Positions 36,411 to 45,503 of a stretch of DNA of 64,000 nt are shown here, one piece after another (within the stretch, counting starts at the first letter, position 1; each line of letters starts with the position of its first letter). A model generated the notes under the pieces. The model was not told the DNA's origin. It searched no databases and saw nothing but the letters and a program-made list of their open reading frames with translations. The stretch spans positions 1-64,000 of the forward strand of contig RDYL01000002.1 of assembly GCA_004293165.1 (NCBI GenBank). The letters run 5' to 3'. The DNA comes from Flavobacteriia bacterium. Its GTDB lineage: Bacteria; Bacteroidota; Bacteroidia; Flavobacteriales; Flavobacteriaceae. Position numbers and translations under genes: made by a program.

Positions 36411-37091
36411 TTAATATTGGATTTTATTCTTTAGTTGTATTATTTCCTCTGAACTAGCAATTTCGCTTCCATCTGTAATAGCGGATGAATGATACCAATT
36501 GGTATTTACCATTTCGTCTAATGCTGAAATATTGATTGAACGCAATCCACCACCAGGCATAATTTCGATGCGATTATTGGCTTGATTGACTAATCGTTTC
36601 AAAACTTCTTTTCCTTCCATGACGTTTGGAAAAGTTCCAGAAGTTAAAATCGTTGAAAATCGACATGAAATAACATCTTCTAAAGCTTTTTTTATATCTG
36701 AAACCTCATCAAATGCTCTGTGAAATGTGCAAGGAAATGGTTTCGCTAATTCAACTAAGGCTTTATTTTGTTCGATATTAATCGTATTATCATCCTTCAA
36801 AATCCCAAAAACAAATCCGTTGACTCCAAGTTTTTTGATGGTTTCGATTTCCGATTTCATTTGTTCAAATTCTGCTTCTGAGTAAACGAAATTTCCTCCT
36901 CTTGAACGAATCATTACATATAAATCGATATTCAAATGTTCGCGAGCTTGCTTTATTCTTTCAATTGTTGGAGTAGTTCCACCAACCAACATATCAGCAC
37001 ATAATTCCACTCTATCTGCTCCAGCATTTTGTGCTATTAGAGCAGATTCAAGGTTAAAACAAGCGATTTCTATTTTTTTATTTTGGAACAT
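36411..37091 (-). CDS. cutC: CutC family protein
   Basis: The 226-residue TIM-barrel protein has IEIACFNLESALIAQNAGADRVELCAD, VMIRSRGGNFVYS, FGILKDD, TFHRAFDEV and MPGGGLRSINI (sections in order), the CutC signature set. It was named for copper tolerance in E. coli, but its biochemical role is unsettled and the fold is that of an enzyme. Its place between glycan hydrolases suggests that in this organism it acts on a sugar-derived product rather than copper; that is inference. Confidence 0.9.
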   Translation of the reverse strand: MFQNKKIEIACFNLESALIAQNAGADRVELCADMLVGGTTPTIERIKQAREHLNIDLYVMIRSRGGNFVYSEAEFEQMKSEIETIKKLGVNGFVFGILKDDNTINIEQNKALVELAKPFPCTFHRAFDEVSDIKKALEDVISCRFSTILTSGTFPNVMEGKEVLKRLVNQANNRIEIMPGGGLRSINISALDEMVNTNWYHSSAITDGSEIASSEEIIQLKNKIQY

Positions 37092-37097
37092 AAGTCA

Positions 37098-37165
37098 TGA
37101 ATATTAGCCACGGATTACACAAATTCTCACGGATTAAATAATCCTTAAAATCCTTTAATCTGTGG
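37098..37165. repeat. Dispersed GCCACGGATTACACA repeat with inverted end
   Basis: AGCCACGGATTACACAAATT, TCTCACGGATTAA and, inverted, TTTAATCTGTGGC. It fills the spacer between cutC and the glycosylasparaginase gene. Confidence 0.5.
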
Positions 37166-37172
37166 CGAAAAA

Positions 37173-38171
37173 TTATTTCAAAAAGTAATTCGCATCGATT
37201 AATTTATTTCCTGTTGCATCGTGAACGGCATAATTGAAACCACCTTGCACGCAATAAGAACCATATTCTCCTTTTTTATTCAAAGCGATGAAACCAACTT
37301 GAATGCCTTTTAGATTTTTTCCTCGATTTTGCGTCAGTTTTACAATTCGCATCACCGCTTCTTCACAAGCCTTTTGTGGCGATTTTCCTTGACGCATTAA
37401 TTCAACTACCAAATGACAACCTGTAATTCGGATTACTTCTTCTCCGTGACCTGTTGCTGTTGCGGCTCCAATTTCGTTATCTACATATAAACCAGCACCA
37501 ATAATTGGGGAATCTCCTACTCGTCCGTGCATTTTAAATGCCATACCACTTGTAGTACATGCTCCTGATAAATTGCCTTGCGAGTCTAAAGCAATCATTC
37601 CTATAGTGTCGTGGTTTTCAATATTTGCTTTTGGTAAATATTCACTGGTTTTTAGCCATTCCTTCCATTCTTTTTCGGAAGCTTCTACTAACAAATTCTC
37701 TTTTTTGAATCCTTGTGTGATGGCAAACTGCAAAGCACCTTCGCCAACCAACATCACATGAGGCGTTTTTTCCATCACCATTCTTGCTACGGAAATAGGA
37801 TGTTTGATGTGTTCCAAACAAGCTACCGAACCAATATTTGAAAATTCGTCCATAATACAAGCATCTAAGGTTACGCGACCATCTCTATCAGGGCGACCGC
37901 CGTAACCTACACTTCTCTCATTTGGATCGCCTTCTGGAATTTTCACTCCTGCTTCCACGGCATCTAAAGCGCGACCTTTATTTTTAAGCACTTCCCAAGC
38001 GACTTCATTGGCTTGTAAACCAAAATTCCATGTAGAAAGTACAATGGGTTTGTTCGTTTTTCCTGAATTGATATCGATTTCAGTTTCCTCAGATTTTCGA
38101 TTGAAAGCCTGAAACGCCACTCCAGCAGTTGCTAAAGCGGTTGTTTTTAAAAAATTTCTTCTGTTTGTCAT
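37173..38171 (-). CDS. N4-(beta-N-acetylglucosaminyl)-L-asparaginase
   Basis: This Ntn-hydrolase splits GlcNAc from asparagine after proteolysis of N-glycoproteins. The autocleavage Thr is in NHDTIGMIALD (about residue 188); GAGLYVDNEIGAATATGHGEE and the GRVGDSPIIG segment complete the active site. The N-terminus, MTNRRNFLKTTALATAG, is a twin-arginine-like signal (NRRNFLK), so export by Tat is likely. It closely resembles the well-studied enzyme of Elizabethkingia (Flavobacterium) meningosepticum. Its ATG overlaps the GH20 stop. Confidence 0.95.
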   Translation of the reverse strand: MTNRRNFLKTTALATAGVAFQAFNRKSEETEIDINSGKTNKPIVLSTWNFGLQANEVAWEVLKNKGRALDAVEAGVKIPEGDPNERSVGYGGRPDRDGRVTLDACIMDEFSNIGSVACLEHIKHPISVARMVMEKTPHVMLVGEGALQFAITQGFKKENLLVEASEKEWKEWLKTSEYLPKANIENHDTIGMIALDSQGNLSGACTTSGMAFKMHGRVGDSPIIGAGLYVDNEIGAATATGHGEEVIRITGCHLVVELMRQGKSPQKACEEAVMRIVKLTQNRGKNLKGIQVGFIALNKKGEYGSYCVQGGFNYAVHDATGNKLIDANYFLK

Positions 38172-40435
38172 TATTCTACACTTATTTCATCTACAAATAA
38201 CCAACTGTTGGAACCTGCACCGGGTTTTCCTTCTGCAATGATTCCGTTGTTTTCTGCTATGACTTTTATAAATTGAACATTTTGTTTATCGAATTTAACT
38301 ACGATTTTTCCTTTATTTTCAAAAATTTCTTTAGAAGAAACAATTGTGATTGGAATATAATTTTCATCATCTTTTGAAACTAAAATTTCGATGCTTTTTG
38401 GATAATAAATCCAACTTCCTACTGACGAAAGTGTGTTTATGCTGATTTTTGAAATCGTTTCTGATTTCCCTAAATCGATGGTAGCATTCATGTCTTTTCC
38501 CCAAAAGCCTAACCAATCTCTTCCAAATTTAGAAGTATTTCCTTTCATGCCATCGACTAAAGTAAAAGAGCCACCAATTCCATAATTTTCGTGTGGTTGA
38601 TATATCAATTCTATCTTTTTACCCGTTGATTTTGTGATGAAAAATGGTTGTTCGATGTTGGCACTTTTAGCTTTACCATTCTCGAAGTAAGCCGCTTTTA
38701 TGGTTTGATTTGAAGTTACTAAAATTGGTTTTTCATAAGACATCGAATTAGCATTGGGTTCCGAACCATCAGTGGTAAATTTAATTCCGTTTGGATTTAC
38801 TGATTTTAATTCGAATGCTACTCCATTTTCTGAAGGTTGTACTTTAGAAGTTACTTCAAAAATGGCTTTGCTGTAATTGATTCCTTTTTTATCATAGATT
38901 TCAAAATGTGAAATTAATCGTTTTTCGAATTCTTTGTAATTATTAGGATTGGATGTTCCCCAAACCACTTCAGAAAGTGCTGCTATTCTTGGAAAAAGCA
39001 TATATTCAGCATGTTCTGGTGTGTTGATGTATTCCGTCCAAAGATTCGCTTGAGCGCCTAAAATATATTTCGATTCTTCTTCTGAAAGTTCCCTTGGAAC
39101 AGGACTAAAAGAATACACTTTTTCCACATTGGTATAACCTCCAAAAGCAATCGGTTCGTTTTTAGGTTCGCCTTGATAATGATCAAAATAACAATGTGAA
39201 CCTGGCGACATCACTACGAAATGTTTTTGTTTGGCTGCTGCGATTCCGCCTTCTGTTCCACGCCAACTCATTACGGCTGCATTTGGTGCTAATCCGCCTT
39301 CTAAAATTTCGTCCCAACCGATGATTTTTCGCCCTTTACTGTTGACAAATTTTTCGATTCTTTGGATGAAATAACTTTGTAATTCATGTTCGTCTTTTAG
39401 ATGTTCCTCTTTGATTCTTTTTTGACAATGCGGACAACTTTTCCAACGCACTTTTGGGCATTCATCACCACCAATATGAATGTATTCAGATGGAAATAAT
39501 TCCATGACCTCGGTCAAAATATTTTCTAAAAACGTAAACGTTTCGTCTTTTGGGCAAAAAACATCTTCTAAAACACCCCACGTTTTTCCTACTTCAAATG
39601 GTCCGCCTGTACAAGAAAATTCAGGATACGATGCTAAAGCAGCTAAAACGTGTCCAGGCATTTCGATTTCGGGCACAATGGTGATGTGGCGTTCTTTGGC
39701 ATAAGCTACAATTTCTTTGATGTCTTCTTGAGTGTAAAATCCGCCATAGCGAATGTCGTCAAAAGTTTGATCGGTGTAATGTCCAATCATGGAGCCGTTT
39801 CGCCAAGCACCAACTTCGGTTAATTTGGGATATTTTTTGATTTCGATACGCCAACCTTGGTCATCTGTCAAATGCCAATGAAAGGTATTCATTTTATACA
39901 TTGCTAAATAATCAATGTATTTTTTGATGAATTCTTTTGGAAAGAAATGACGAGAAACATCTAAATGCATGCCGCGCCATTGGAATTTTGCATAATCTTG
40001 AAGTTGCAGGCAAGGAATTTTAATAATTTGATTTTTTTCTGCAGGTATTATTTGTAAAAGACTTTGAATAGCATAAAAAATTCCTTCTGAACTATTTGCG
40101 TTTATTTCGATTTGAGTTTCATCTATTTTAATTTCATATTGACTTTTAACTCTTGTAGAGATTGTATCAATGTATCTTAAATTTAAAATAATCTTAGATG
40201 TTGCTTGTGACTTACTTTTGGAATGTAATTTTAGCCCTGTTTGATTTAGAATAGAATTTTGTAAATATTGAATTTCAAAACTATCCATTTCATTCGACTC
40301 AATCTCTGTATTTTTTGATAGTTTGAAATAGTTATTTTTAATTTTTAAAAATTCAGGTTTTGGAATAATTGAGATTGTTTGTTGCCCAAAAGTCCAACCA
40401 AATGTAAAAAGAAGAAAATAAAATAAATTTTTCAT
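38171..40435 (-). CDS. Beta-N-acetylhexosaminidase, GH20
   Basis: The 754-residue enzyme has a signal peptide, a GH20b-type N-terminal domain, the GH20 barrel (WRGMHLDVSRHFFPKEFIKKYID in parts; catalytic pair in HIGGDECPK near residue 322), a chitobiase-like C-terminal domain (FTTDGSEPN) and a final discoidin-like beta domain. It releases terminal GlcNAc, for example from chitobiose cores. First gene of the operon; the next gene overlaps its stop (TAATG). Confidence 0.94.
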   Translation of the reverse strand: MKNLFYFLLFTFGWTFGQQTISIIPKPEFLKIKNNYFKLSKNTEIESNEMDSFEIQYLQNSILNQTGLKLHSKSKSQATSKIILNLRYIDTISTRVKSQYEIKIDETQIEINANSSEGIFYAIQSLLQIIPAEKNQIIKIPCLQLQDYAKFQWRGMHLDVSRHFFPKEFIKKYIDYLAMYKMNTFHWHLTDDQGWRIEIKKYPKLTEVGAWRNGSMIGHYTDQTFDDIRYGGFYTQEDIKEIVAYAKERHITIVPEIEMPGHVLAALASYPEFSCTGGPFEVGKTWGVLEDVFCPKDETFTFLENILTEVMELFPSEYIHIGGDECPKVRWKSCPHCQKRIKEEHLKDEHELQSYFIQRIEKFVNSKGRKIIGWDEILEGGLAPNAAVMSWRGTEGGIAAAKQKHFVVMSPGSHCYFDHYQGEPKNEPIAFGGYTNVEKVYSFSPVPRELSEEESKYILGAQANLWTEYINTPEHAEYMLFPRIAALSEVVWGTSNPNNYKEFEKRLISHFEIYDKKGINYSKAIFEVTSKVQPSENGVAFELKSVNPNGIKFTTDGSEPNANSMSYEKPILVTSNQTIKAAYFENGKAKSANIEQPFFITKSTGKKIELIYQPHENYGIGGSFTLVDGMKGNTSKFGRDWLGFWGKDMNATIDLGKSETISKISINTLSSVGSWIYYPKSIEILVSKDDENYIPITIVSSKEIFENKGKIVVKFDKQNVQFIKVIAENNGIIAEGKPGAGSNSWLFVDEISVE

Positions 40436-40732
40436 TCGTTATGTTTGTTTGGCTAAAATTAAATAAAAAAACCGCACATTTCACTGCCACAAAAAAGTTA
40501 GATACTATTTAATCGCATTTTATGGAAATAAAAGTTAAATACGATAATGCATTTAAATTAGAATTTGCTTTATTATTAGTTTAAAAGAAAAATTACTCAA
40601 AATATTTATGTTTCAAAGCTAAAAATTTAATATCCACAGATATAGGTTGAATTATATGAAACTTAAGGTAAAATAGAATTATTACAAATTAAGAATAAAC
40701 GTAATTCAATTGCTTTTAAGAAAAAGGATAAA
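40436..40732. other. Spacer without a gene
   Basis: A 297-bp AT-rich stretch upstream of the GH20 gene. I find no ORF above background and no convincing TAnnTTTG box. Confidence 0.5.
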
Positions 40733-40779
40733 TTTAAACAAAATGAGCCCGATTAAATATCGAGCTCACTATTATTAAA
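40733..40779 (-). terminator. Conserved hairpin element beyond accD
   Basis: On the minus strand GTGAGCTCGAT...ATCGGGCTCAT forms a hairpin, followed by TTTGTTTAAATTTA. The whole 45-nt unit, including the tail, has a close copy after hppA (61254-61302). Confidence 0.65.
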
Positions 40780-40838
40780 ATTAATTATTAATTTGTCTAA
40801 ACTTTGGGTGCAGACTAATCCTATCGGGATTTCTATTT

Positions 40839-41693
40839 TTATCTTATTGGTTGATTTTGAATCAAATCTAAATACAGGTTAATTTTATCTTTCAACTCTT
40901 TTCTTGGAGCAATGAAATCTAAAAATCCGTGTTCTAATAAAAATTCTGAAGTTTGAAAACCTTCTGGTAAATCTTTACCTGTTGTGTCTCTTACAATACG
41001 AGGTCCAGCGAAGCCAATTAAAGCGCCAGGTTCTCCAATATTGATATCTCCTAACATTGCGTATGAAGCGGTAGTTCCACCCGTTGTAGGGTCGGTACAT
41101 AATGAAATGTATGGAATTTGTTCTTCTGCTAATTGCGCTAATTTAGCAGAGGTTTTTGCTAATTGCATTAATGAGTAAGCAGCTTCCATCATACGAGCTC
41201 CTCCTGATTTTGAAATCAAAACAAACGGAATTCTGTGTTTGATAGAATAGTCAATTGCTCTTGAAATTTTTTCTCCAACAACTGCTCCCATTGAACCACC
41301 AATAAAAGCAAAATCCATACAAGAAACCACTAAGTCTTTCCCTTTAGATTTTCCAACGCCAGTTCTAATAGCGTCTTTTAATTTGGTTTTGTCCATTACA
41401 TCTTTTAAACGATCACTGTATTTTTTAGTATCTTCAAATTTTAATGGATCTTTTGATGTTAGTTTTGCATCAAGTTCAGTGAACTCATTATTGTCGAATA
41501 AAATTTCGAAATATTCTTTACTACCAATTCGTACATGATAATCGTCTTCTGGGCTTACCCATAGGTTTCTTGCCAATTCATCTTGATCAATGATTTTTCC
41601 TGTAGGTGATTTATACCATAAACCCTTTGGAACATCTTTTTTGTCCTCAGTTGCGGTGGTGATTCCTTTTTCTTTTCTTTTAAACCAAGCCAT
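40839..41693 (-). CDS. accD: Acetyl-CoA carboxylase carboxyltransferase beta subunit, zinc-ribbon-less
   Basis: AccD is half of the carboxyltransferase that makes malonyl-CoA. The crotonase-fold core is normal ([20 protein letters not shown] in parts, [28 protein letters not shown]). The N-terminal region that in E. coli AccD is a four-cysteine zinc ribbon reads WYKSPTGKI and [14 protein letters not shown], with no cysteine in the first 60 residues. The length, 284 aa, is otherwise standard. A heptamer array ends 5 nt before the ATG. It probably shares a transcript with fba upstream. Confidence 0.95.
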   Translation of the reverse strand: MAWFKRKEKGITTATEDKKDVPKGLWYKSPTGKIIDQDELARNLWVSPEDDYHVRIGSKEYFEILFDNNEFTELDAKLTSKDPLKFEDTKKYSDRLKDVMDKTKLKDAIRTGVGKSKGKDLVVSCMDFAFIGGSMGAVVGEKISRAIDYSIKHRIPFVLISKSGGARMMEAAYSLMQLAKTSAKLAQLAEEQIPYISLCTDPTTGGTTASYAMLGDINIGEPGALIGFAGPRIVRDTTGKDLPEGFQTSEFLLEHGFLDFIAPRKELKDKINLYLDLIQNQPIR

Positions 41694-41698
41694 AATTA

Positions 41699-41733
41699 AG
41701 TTAGAAGTTAGAAGTTAGAAGTTGGAAGGCTAA
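41699..41733. repeat. AGTTAGA heptamer array before accD
   Basis: Three AGTTAGA units, AGTTGGA and AGGCTAA: five units, 35 bp, ending 5 nt from the accD ATG. Confidence 0.85.
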
Positions 41734-41771
41734 CCTTATCTTCATCTAATTTCAATTAATAATAAATTTTA

Positions 41772-41805
41772 AACTTCGTACTTTGTACCTCGTACTTCGT
41801 ACTTA
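41772..41805. repeat. AAGTACG heptamer array after fba
   Basis: On the minus strand AAGTACG, AAGTACG, AGGTACA, AAGTACG, AAGTTT. It starts at the fba stop codon. With the array at 41699 it frames the fba-accD spacer. Confidence 0.8.
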
Positions 41806-42870
41806 TAAAGTATTCACGTTATTTAAATCGGCAAAAGCTTGTTCTAATCTTGTGTTGAACGTTACTTCTCCTTCACGAACCCATTTTCTTGGATCGTAGT
41901 GTTTTTTGTTTGGGCTATCTGCTCCGTCTGGACTTCCAATTTGAGTTCTTAAGTAATCAATTTTTGAAGTCATATAATCACGAATTCCTTCGGTGAAAGC
42001 AAATTGTAAATCAGTATCAATATTCATTTTAATTACTCCGTAAGAAATAGCTTCTCTAATTTCTTCTAAAGTAGAGCCAGAACCACCGTGGAAAACAAAA
42101 TCAACTGGATTATTTCCTGTATTGAATTTATTTTGAACGTATTCTTGAGAATTTCTAAGAATTTTTGGAGTTAATTTCACATTTCCTGGTTTGTAAACGC
42201 CATGTACATTTCCAAAAGAAGCCGCGATTGTAAATCTTGGACTTACTTTCATTAATTCTTCATAAGCGTAAGCTACTTCATCAGGTTGTGTGTATAATTT
42301 TGAGCTATCTACATCTGAATTATCTACACCATCTTCTTCACCGCCAGTAATTCCTAATTCAATTTCTAACGTCATTCCCATTTTACTCATTCTTTCTAAA
42401 TATTTTTTAGAAATTTCTATGTTTTCTTCAATTGGCTCTTCTGATAAATCAATCATGTGAGAACTGAATAATGGTTTTCCAGTTTCGGCAAAATGTTTTT
42501 CCGAAGCGTCTAATAAACCATCAATCCAAGGTAATAATTTTTTTGCGCAATGGTCTGTGTGTAAAATTACAGTAGCACCATAAGCTTCAGCTAAAGTATG
42601 AATGTGTTTTGCACCTGCAACAGCTCCTAAAATTGCTGATTGTTCATTTTGATTTGACAAGCCTTTTCCTGCATTAAATTGTGCACCACCATTAGAAAAT
42701 TGAATAATAACTGGAGCATTTAATTTGGCAGCAGTTTCTAAAACACCATTAATAGTGCTAGATCCTACAACGTTTACTGCTGGCAATGCAAATCCTTTTT
42801 GTTTTGCATAATTAAATATTTCTTGTACTTGATCTCCGGTAGCAACACCAGCTTTAATATTGTGACTCAT
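41803..42870 (-). CDS. fbaA: Fructose-bisphosphate aldolase, class II
   Basis: The 355-residue glycolytic enzyme has AVNVVGSSTINGVLETA, the zinc ligands in LHTDHCAKK, GGEEDGVDN, FGNVHGVYKPGNVKL, FHGGSGSTLEEI and MNIDTDLQFAF. This is the long class IIA type. It lies upstream of accD, with two heptamer arrays in the spacer. Confidence 0.95.
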   Translation of the reverse strand: MSHNIKAGVATGDQVQEIFNYAKQKGFALPAVNVVGSSTINGVLETAAKLNAPVIIQFSNGGAQFNAGKGLSNQNEQSAILGAVAGAKHIHTLAEAYGATVILHTDHCAKKLLPWIDGLLDASEKHFAETGKPLFSSHMIDLSEEPIEENIEISKKYLERMSKMGMTLEIELGITGGEEDGVDNSDVDSSKLYTQPDEVAYAYEELMKVSPRFTIAASFGNVHGVYKPGNVKLTPKILRNSQEYVQNKFNTGNNPVDFVFHGGSGSTLEEIREAISYGVIKMNIDTDLQFAFTEGIRDYMTSKIDYLRTQIGSPDGADSPNKKHYDPRKWVREGEVTFNTRLEQAFADLNNVNTL

Positions 42871-42917
42871 AGTTGATTGTTTTTATAATGGTTTTGCAAA
42901 AATAATAATTTAAAAAA

Positions 42918-45467
42918 TTAGAATGGATAATTAATACCAAAATTTAGCACTGTTTTGCTAAAGTTAATCCCTTTTAACCATCTATCTCCCATTTCTCTCC
43001 CCGGGTCATAAGCTTTATAGCCTAAATCAAAGCGAAAGACAAAGAAGTCAAAATCGTATCGTAAACCAATACCAGAACCTACTGCTAGGTCTTCAAACGA
43101 ACTAAATCCATTGAAGGTATAATCTTCATCGGTAATGTTATCAAATATGTTCCAAATATTTCCAATATCAGCAAAAAAAGCGCTGTGAAAATTTCCACCT
43201 ACTCTAAAACGGTATTCCAAACTATAAGCTAATTTAAAGTTGGCTTCATTGAAATCGTTAATTCCTCCACTTCTTCCAGGGCCTAAGCTATAAGCTTGCC
43301 AGCCTCTATTATCATTTGAACCGCCCGAAAAATAACTTCGTGAAAAAGGGATTGATTGTGCATTGCCAAATGGCACAGCTATACCAGCAAATGCTCGCAT
43401 AGCCAATGTGTTTTTCTTGCCAAAATCCCAATGTTTGATATAGTCTACTTCTCCTTTTATATACTGAGAATATTCAATACCAAACATGGTTTTATTCCCA
43501 TTTTGATTCAAGTCTTCATTTTTTGAATCGGCTAATAGTGAAAGTACATTTCCTGCAGACTCTATTTTAGTTCGTATGGAATAAAAATTATTATCTAATA
43601 AATTGGCTTTTGTATTTCTAAAAAATGTAATTCCCGATGAAACAATTAAGTTGTTTTCAATTAAACGAATTCTTCTTTCACCAATACTTCTGATTGTTTT
43701 GTATTCTGTGTCACTTGGTGATAATGAAGTTACTCCATTTTGAACATCATCAATAAAATTTACAGCGCCTTGCGTAGTTAAATTCCCGTTTTCTAAATTA
43801 GCAGGGTCAACATTATATGTTTGTGCCAAATCATTTAAAGTATTGTACGAAGAAGTATATACATTAAAGTAATTTTCTGGATTTAGATTTTTAATAAATT
43901 GAATATTTAGTAAATCAAATCGGAAAGTGTGTTTTTGTTTTGGAATCCAGCTGTAGTTAAAAACACCTGTTAAATTTTCTTTATCTAATCCTATATTTCG
44001 TTGGCTTGTTAAACTAATATTTGCATTAGTTGTTGGAAGCATTTCTTTTCTAATGATTTTACGAGTATTGGCTGGAAAAACAATCCTTGGAAAGCTAAGT
44101 TTTCCTTCAATTCCATATTCTGAAATGTTGAAAAATACATTGTTCGGATTGGCTAAGTCTTTTGATGAACCAATGTTTCCTTTTGCAGCTAATTCAAATA
44201 TTTCGGCTCTTTTAAATAAATTTCGCCATGTAAATGCCATCCTTCCACTAATTCCTAATTCTTGAACATCTGATGTTGTAATATCAAATGAAGGTTGCCA
44301 AACATACTTAGGCTTACTTATTAAGTAAATGTTTGCAATTAAGGATGTTTTTGTGGTGTCATTTGGATCTTCAATATATTCAATATTTGGGTAATTGAAT
44401 ACTTTCAAATTACTTAAAGATTTTGATGTTAACGTTCTATCATTATCACTAAACAGTTTGCCTTTTTCAATAAAAATAGCATTTGTGATGGCTTTAGGTT
44501 TGTATTTTAATTTTCCAGCACTATAAATAGTAAAATTTCGATAGGAAACGCTATCATTAAATTGATTACTTTCTTTTTTAGAAGTATTGTTTGTAAAAAT
44601 GTTAACCTGACTAATTTTATAAATTGAAAATGTTTTTTTTACCAATTCGTCACCATTTTTAACGTATCGGTCTTCAATTTTTAAGTCAATATTCATTTTT
44701 TGAGTGGAATCATCAAATATGGCATTGTATTTAATGTTGCTTTCTTGAAAATGATATACACCATTATTTCTTAAATATTGTGTTATTCTTTTGCGTTCAT
44801 TGTCGAAATTACTAAAATTATATTGATCTCCTTTTTTTATGAAAGTTATACTTTCTTGAATAGAATATAGGCTATCTACAACTGGACTCTCAATGTATTT
44901 AAATATCGAATCTATAAAATAAGGCTTTCCAGTTGTTACTTTGTAGACAACTTTTCCTCTTTTATTTCCTACAGAGTCAATGGTCATGGATACTTTGTTT
45001 CTTATGTAGCCATTGTTATAATAATATCCACTGAGGCGATCTTTAGATTTTAATGCTTTTCGTTCATCTATTATCACGGGAGCTTCGCCCGTTTCTTTCA
45101 TAAAACGGTGTATTCCACTTACAAAAAATGATTTTCCTAATCGTTCTACTTGTTTGGGCGATAACAGTTGGTTTAGCCTTTTAATTCGGTTAGGTTTTTT
45201 GTTTAACCAAACTTGATAGGAAGAATCTGGGTTTGGTCTAGCCGTATTGTATAATGTAAGTCCAAATGGATAATTTAAAAACTTAGTATTAGGTTGTTGT
45301 ACTACTAAATTATTTACACGGTCTTCTTTATTTAGTTCGTCATTAACAAAAACCTCGTTTTTGGTTAACAATTTTTTACTTTCGGGCACACGTTTAACTA
45401 ACGAACACGAATAAATTATTGTACCAATTACAAATAATAATGTTATTTTTGATAAATTATTTCTCAA
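42918..45467 (-). CDS. tamL: TamL, BamA/Omp85-family outer-membrane lipoprotein
   Basis: The 849-residue protein has a lipoprotein signal (GTIIYSCSLVKRVPE with the lipobox Cys near residue 21), POTRA-like repeats, and a C-terminal 16-strand Omp85 barrel with the RGW-like NRGWQAYSLGPG and the last strand LNFGINYPF. In Bacteroidota the lipid-anchored TamA-like protein, TamL, works with TamB in outer-membrane protein assembly. tamB is not next to it here. It is divergent from the TrmH-type methyltransferase, a common neighbourhood. Confidence 0.88.
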   Translation of the reverse strand: MRNNLSKITLLFVIGTIIYSCSLVKRVPESKKLLTKNEVFVNDELNKEDRVNNLVVQQPNTKFLNYPFGLTLYNTARPNPDSSYQVWLNKKPNRIKRLNQLLSPKQVERLGKSFFVSGIHRFMKETGEAPVIIDERKALKSKDRLSGYYYNNGYIRNKVSMTIDSVGNKRGKVVYKVTTGKPYFIDSIFKYIESPVVDSLYSIQESITFIKKGDQYNFSNFDNERKRITQYLRNNGVYHFQESNIKYNAIFDDSTQKMNIDLKIEDRYVKNGDELVKKTFSIYKISQVNIFTNNTSKKESNQFNDSVSYRNFTIYSAGKLKYKPKAITNAIFIEKGKLFSDNDRTLTSKSLSNLKVFNYPNIEYIEDPNDTTKTSLIANIYLISKPKYVWQPSFDITTSDVQELGISGRMAFTWRNLFKRAEIFELAAKGNIGSSKDLANPNNVFFNISEYGIEGKLSFPRIVFPANTRKIIRKEMLPTTNANISLTSQRNIGLDKENLTGVFNYSWIPKQKHTFRFDLLNIQFIKNLNPENYFNVYTSSYNTLNDLAQTYNVDPANLENGNLTTQGAVNFIDDVQNGVTSLSPSDTEYKTIRSIGERRIRLIENNLIVSSGITFFRNTKANLLDNNFYSIRTKIESAGNVLSLLADSKNEDLNQNGNKTMFGIEYSQYIKGEVDYIKHWDFGKKNTLAMRAFAGIAVPFGNAQSIPFSRSYFSGGSNDNRGWQAYSLGPGRSGGINDFNEANFKLAYSLEYRFRVGGNFHSAFFADIGNIWNIFDNITDEDYTFNGFSSFEDLAVGSGIGLRYDFDFFVFRFDLGYKAYDPGREMGDRWLKGINFSKTVLNFGINYPF

Positions 45468-45487
45468 AGCACTTTTTAAAAGTTAGT

Positions 45488-45495
45488 CAAAAATA
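45488..45495 (-). promoter_or_regulatory. -7 promoter box of tamL
   Basis: TATTTTTG on the minus strand, 20 nt before the tamL ATG. Confidence 0.5.
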
Positions 45496-45503
45496 CAATT
45501 TTT

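Noticed and set aside
41570..41693. Missing AccD cysteines as a sequencing error
   Set aside because: All four positions are replaced in a clean open frame of normal length.
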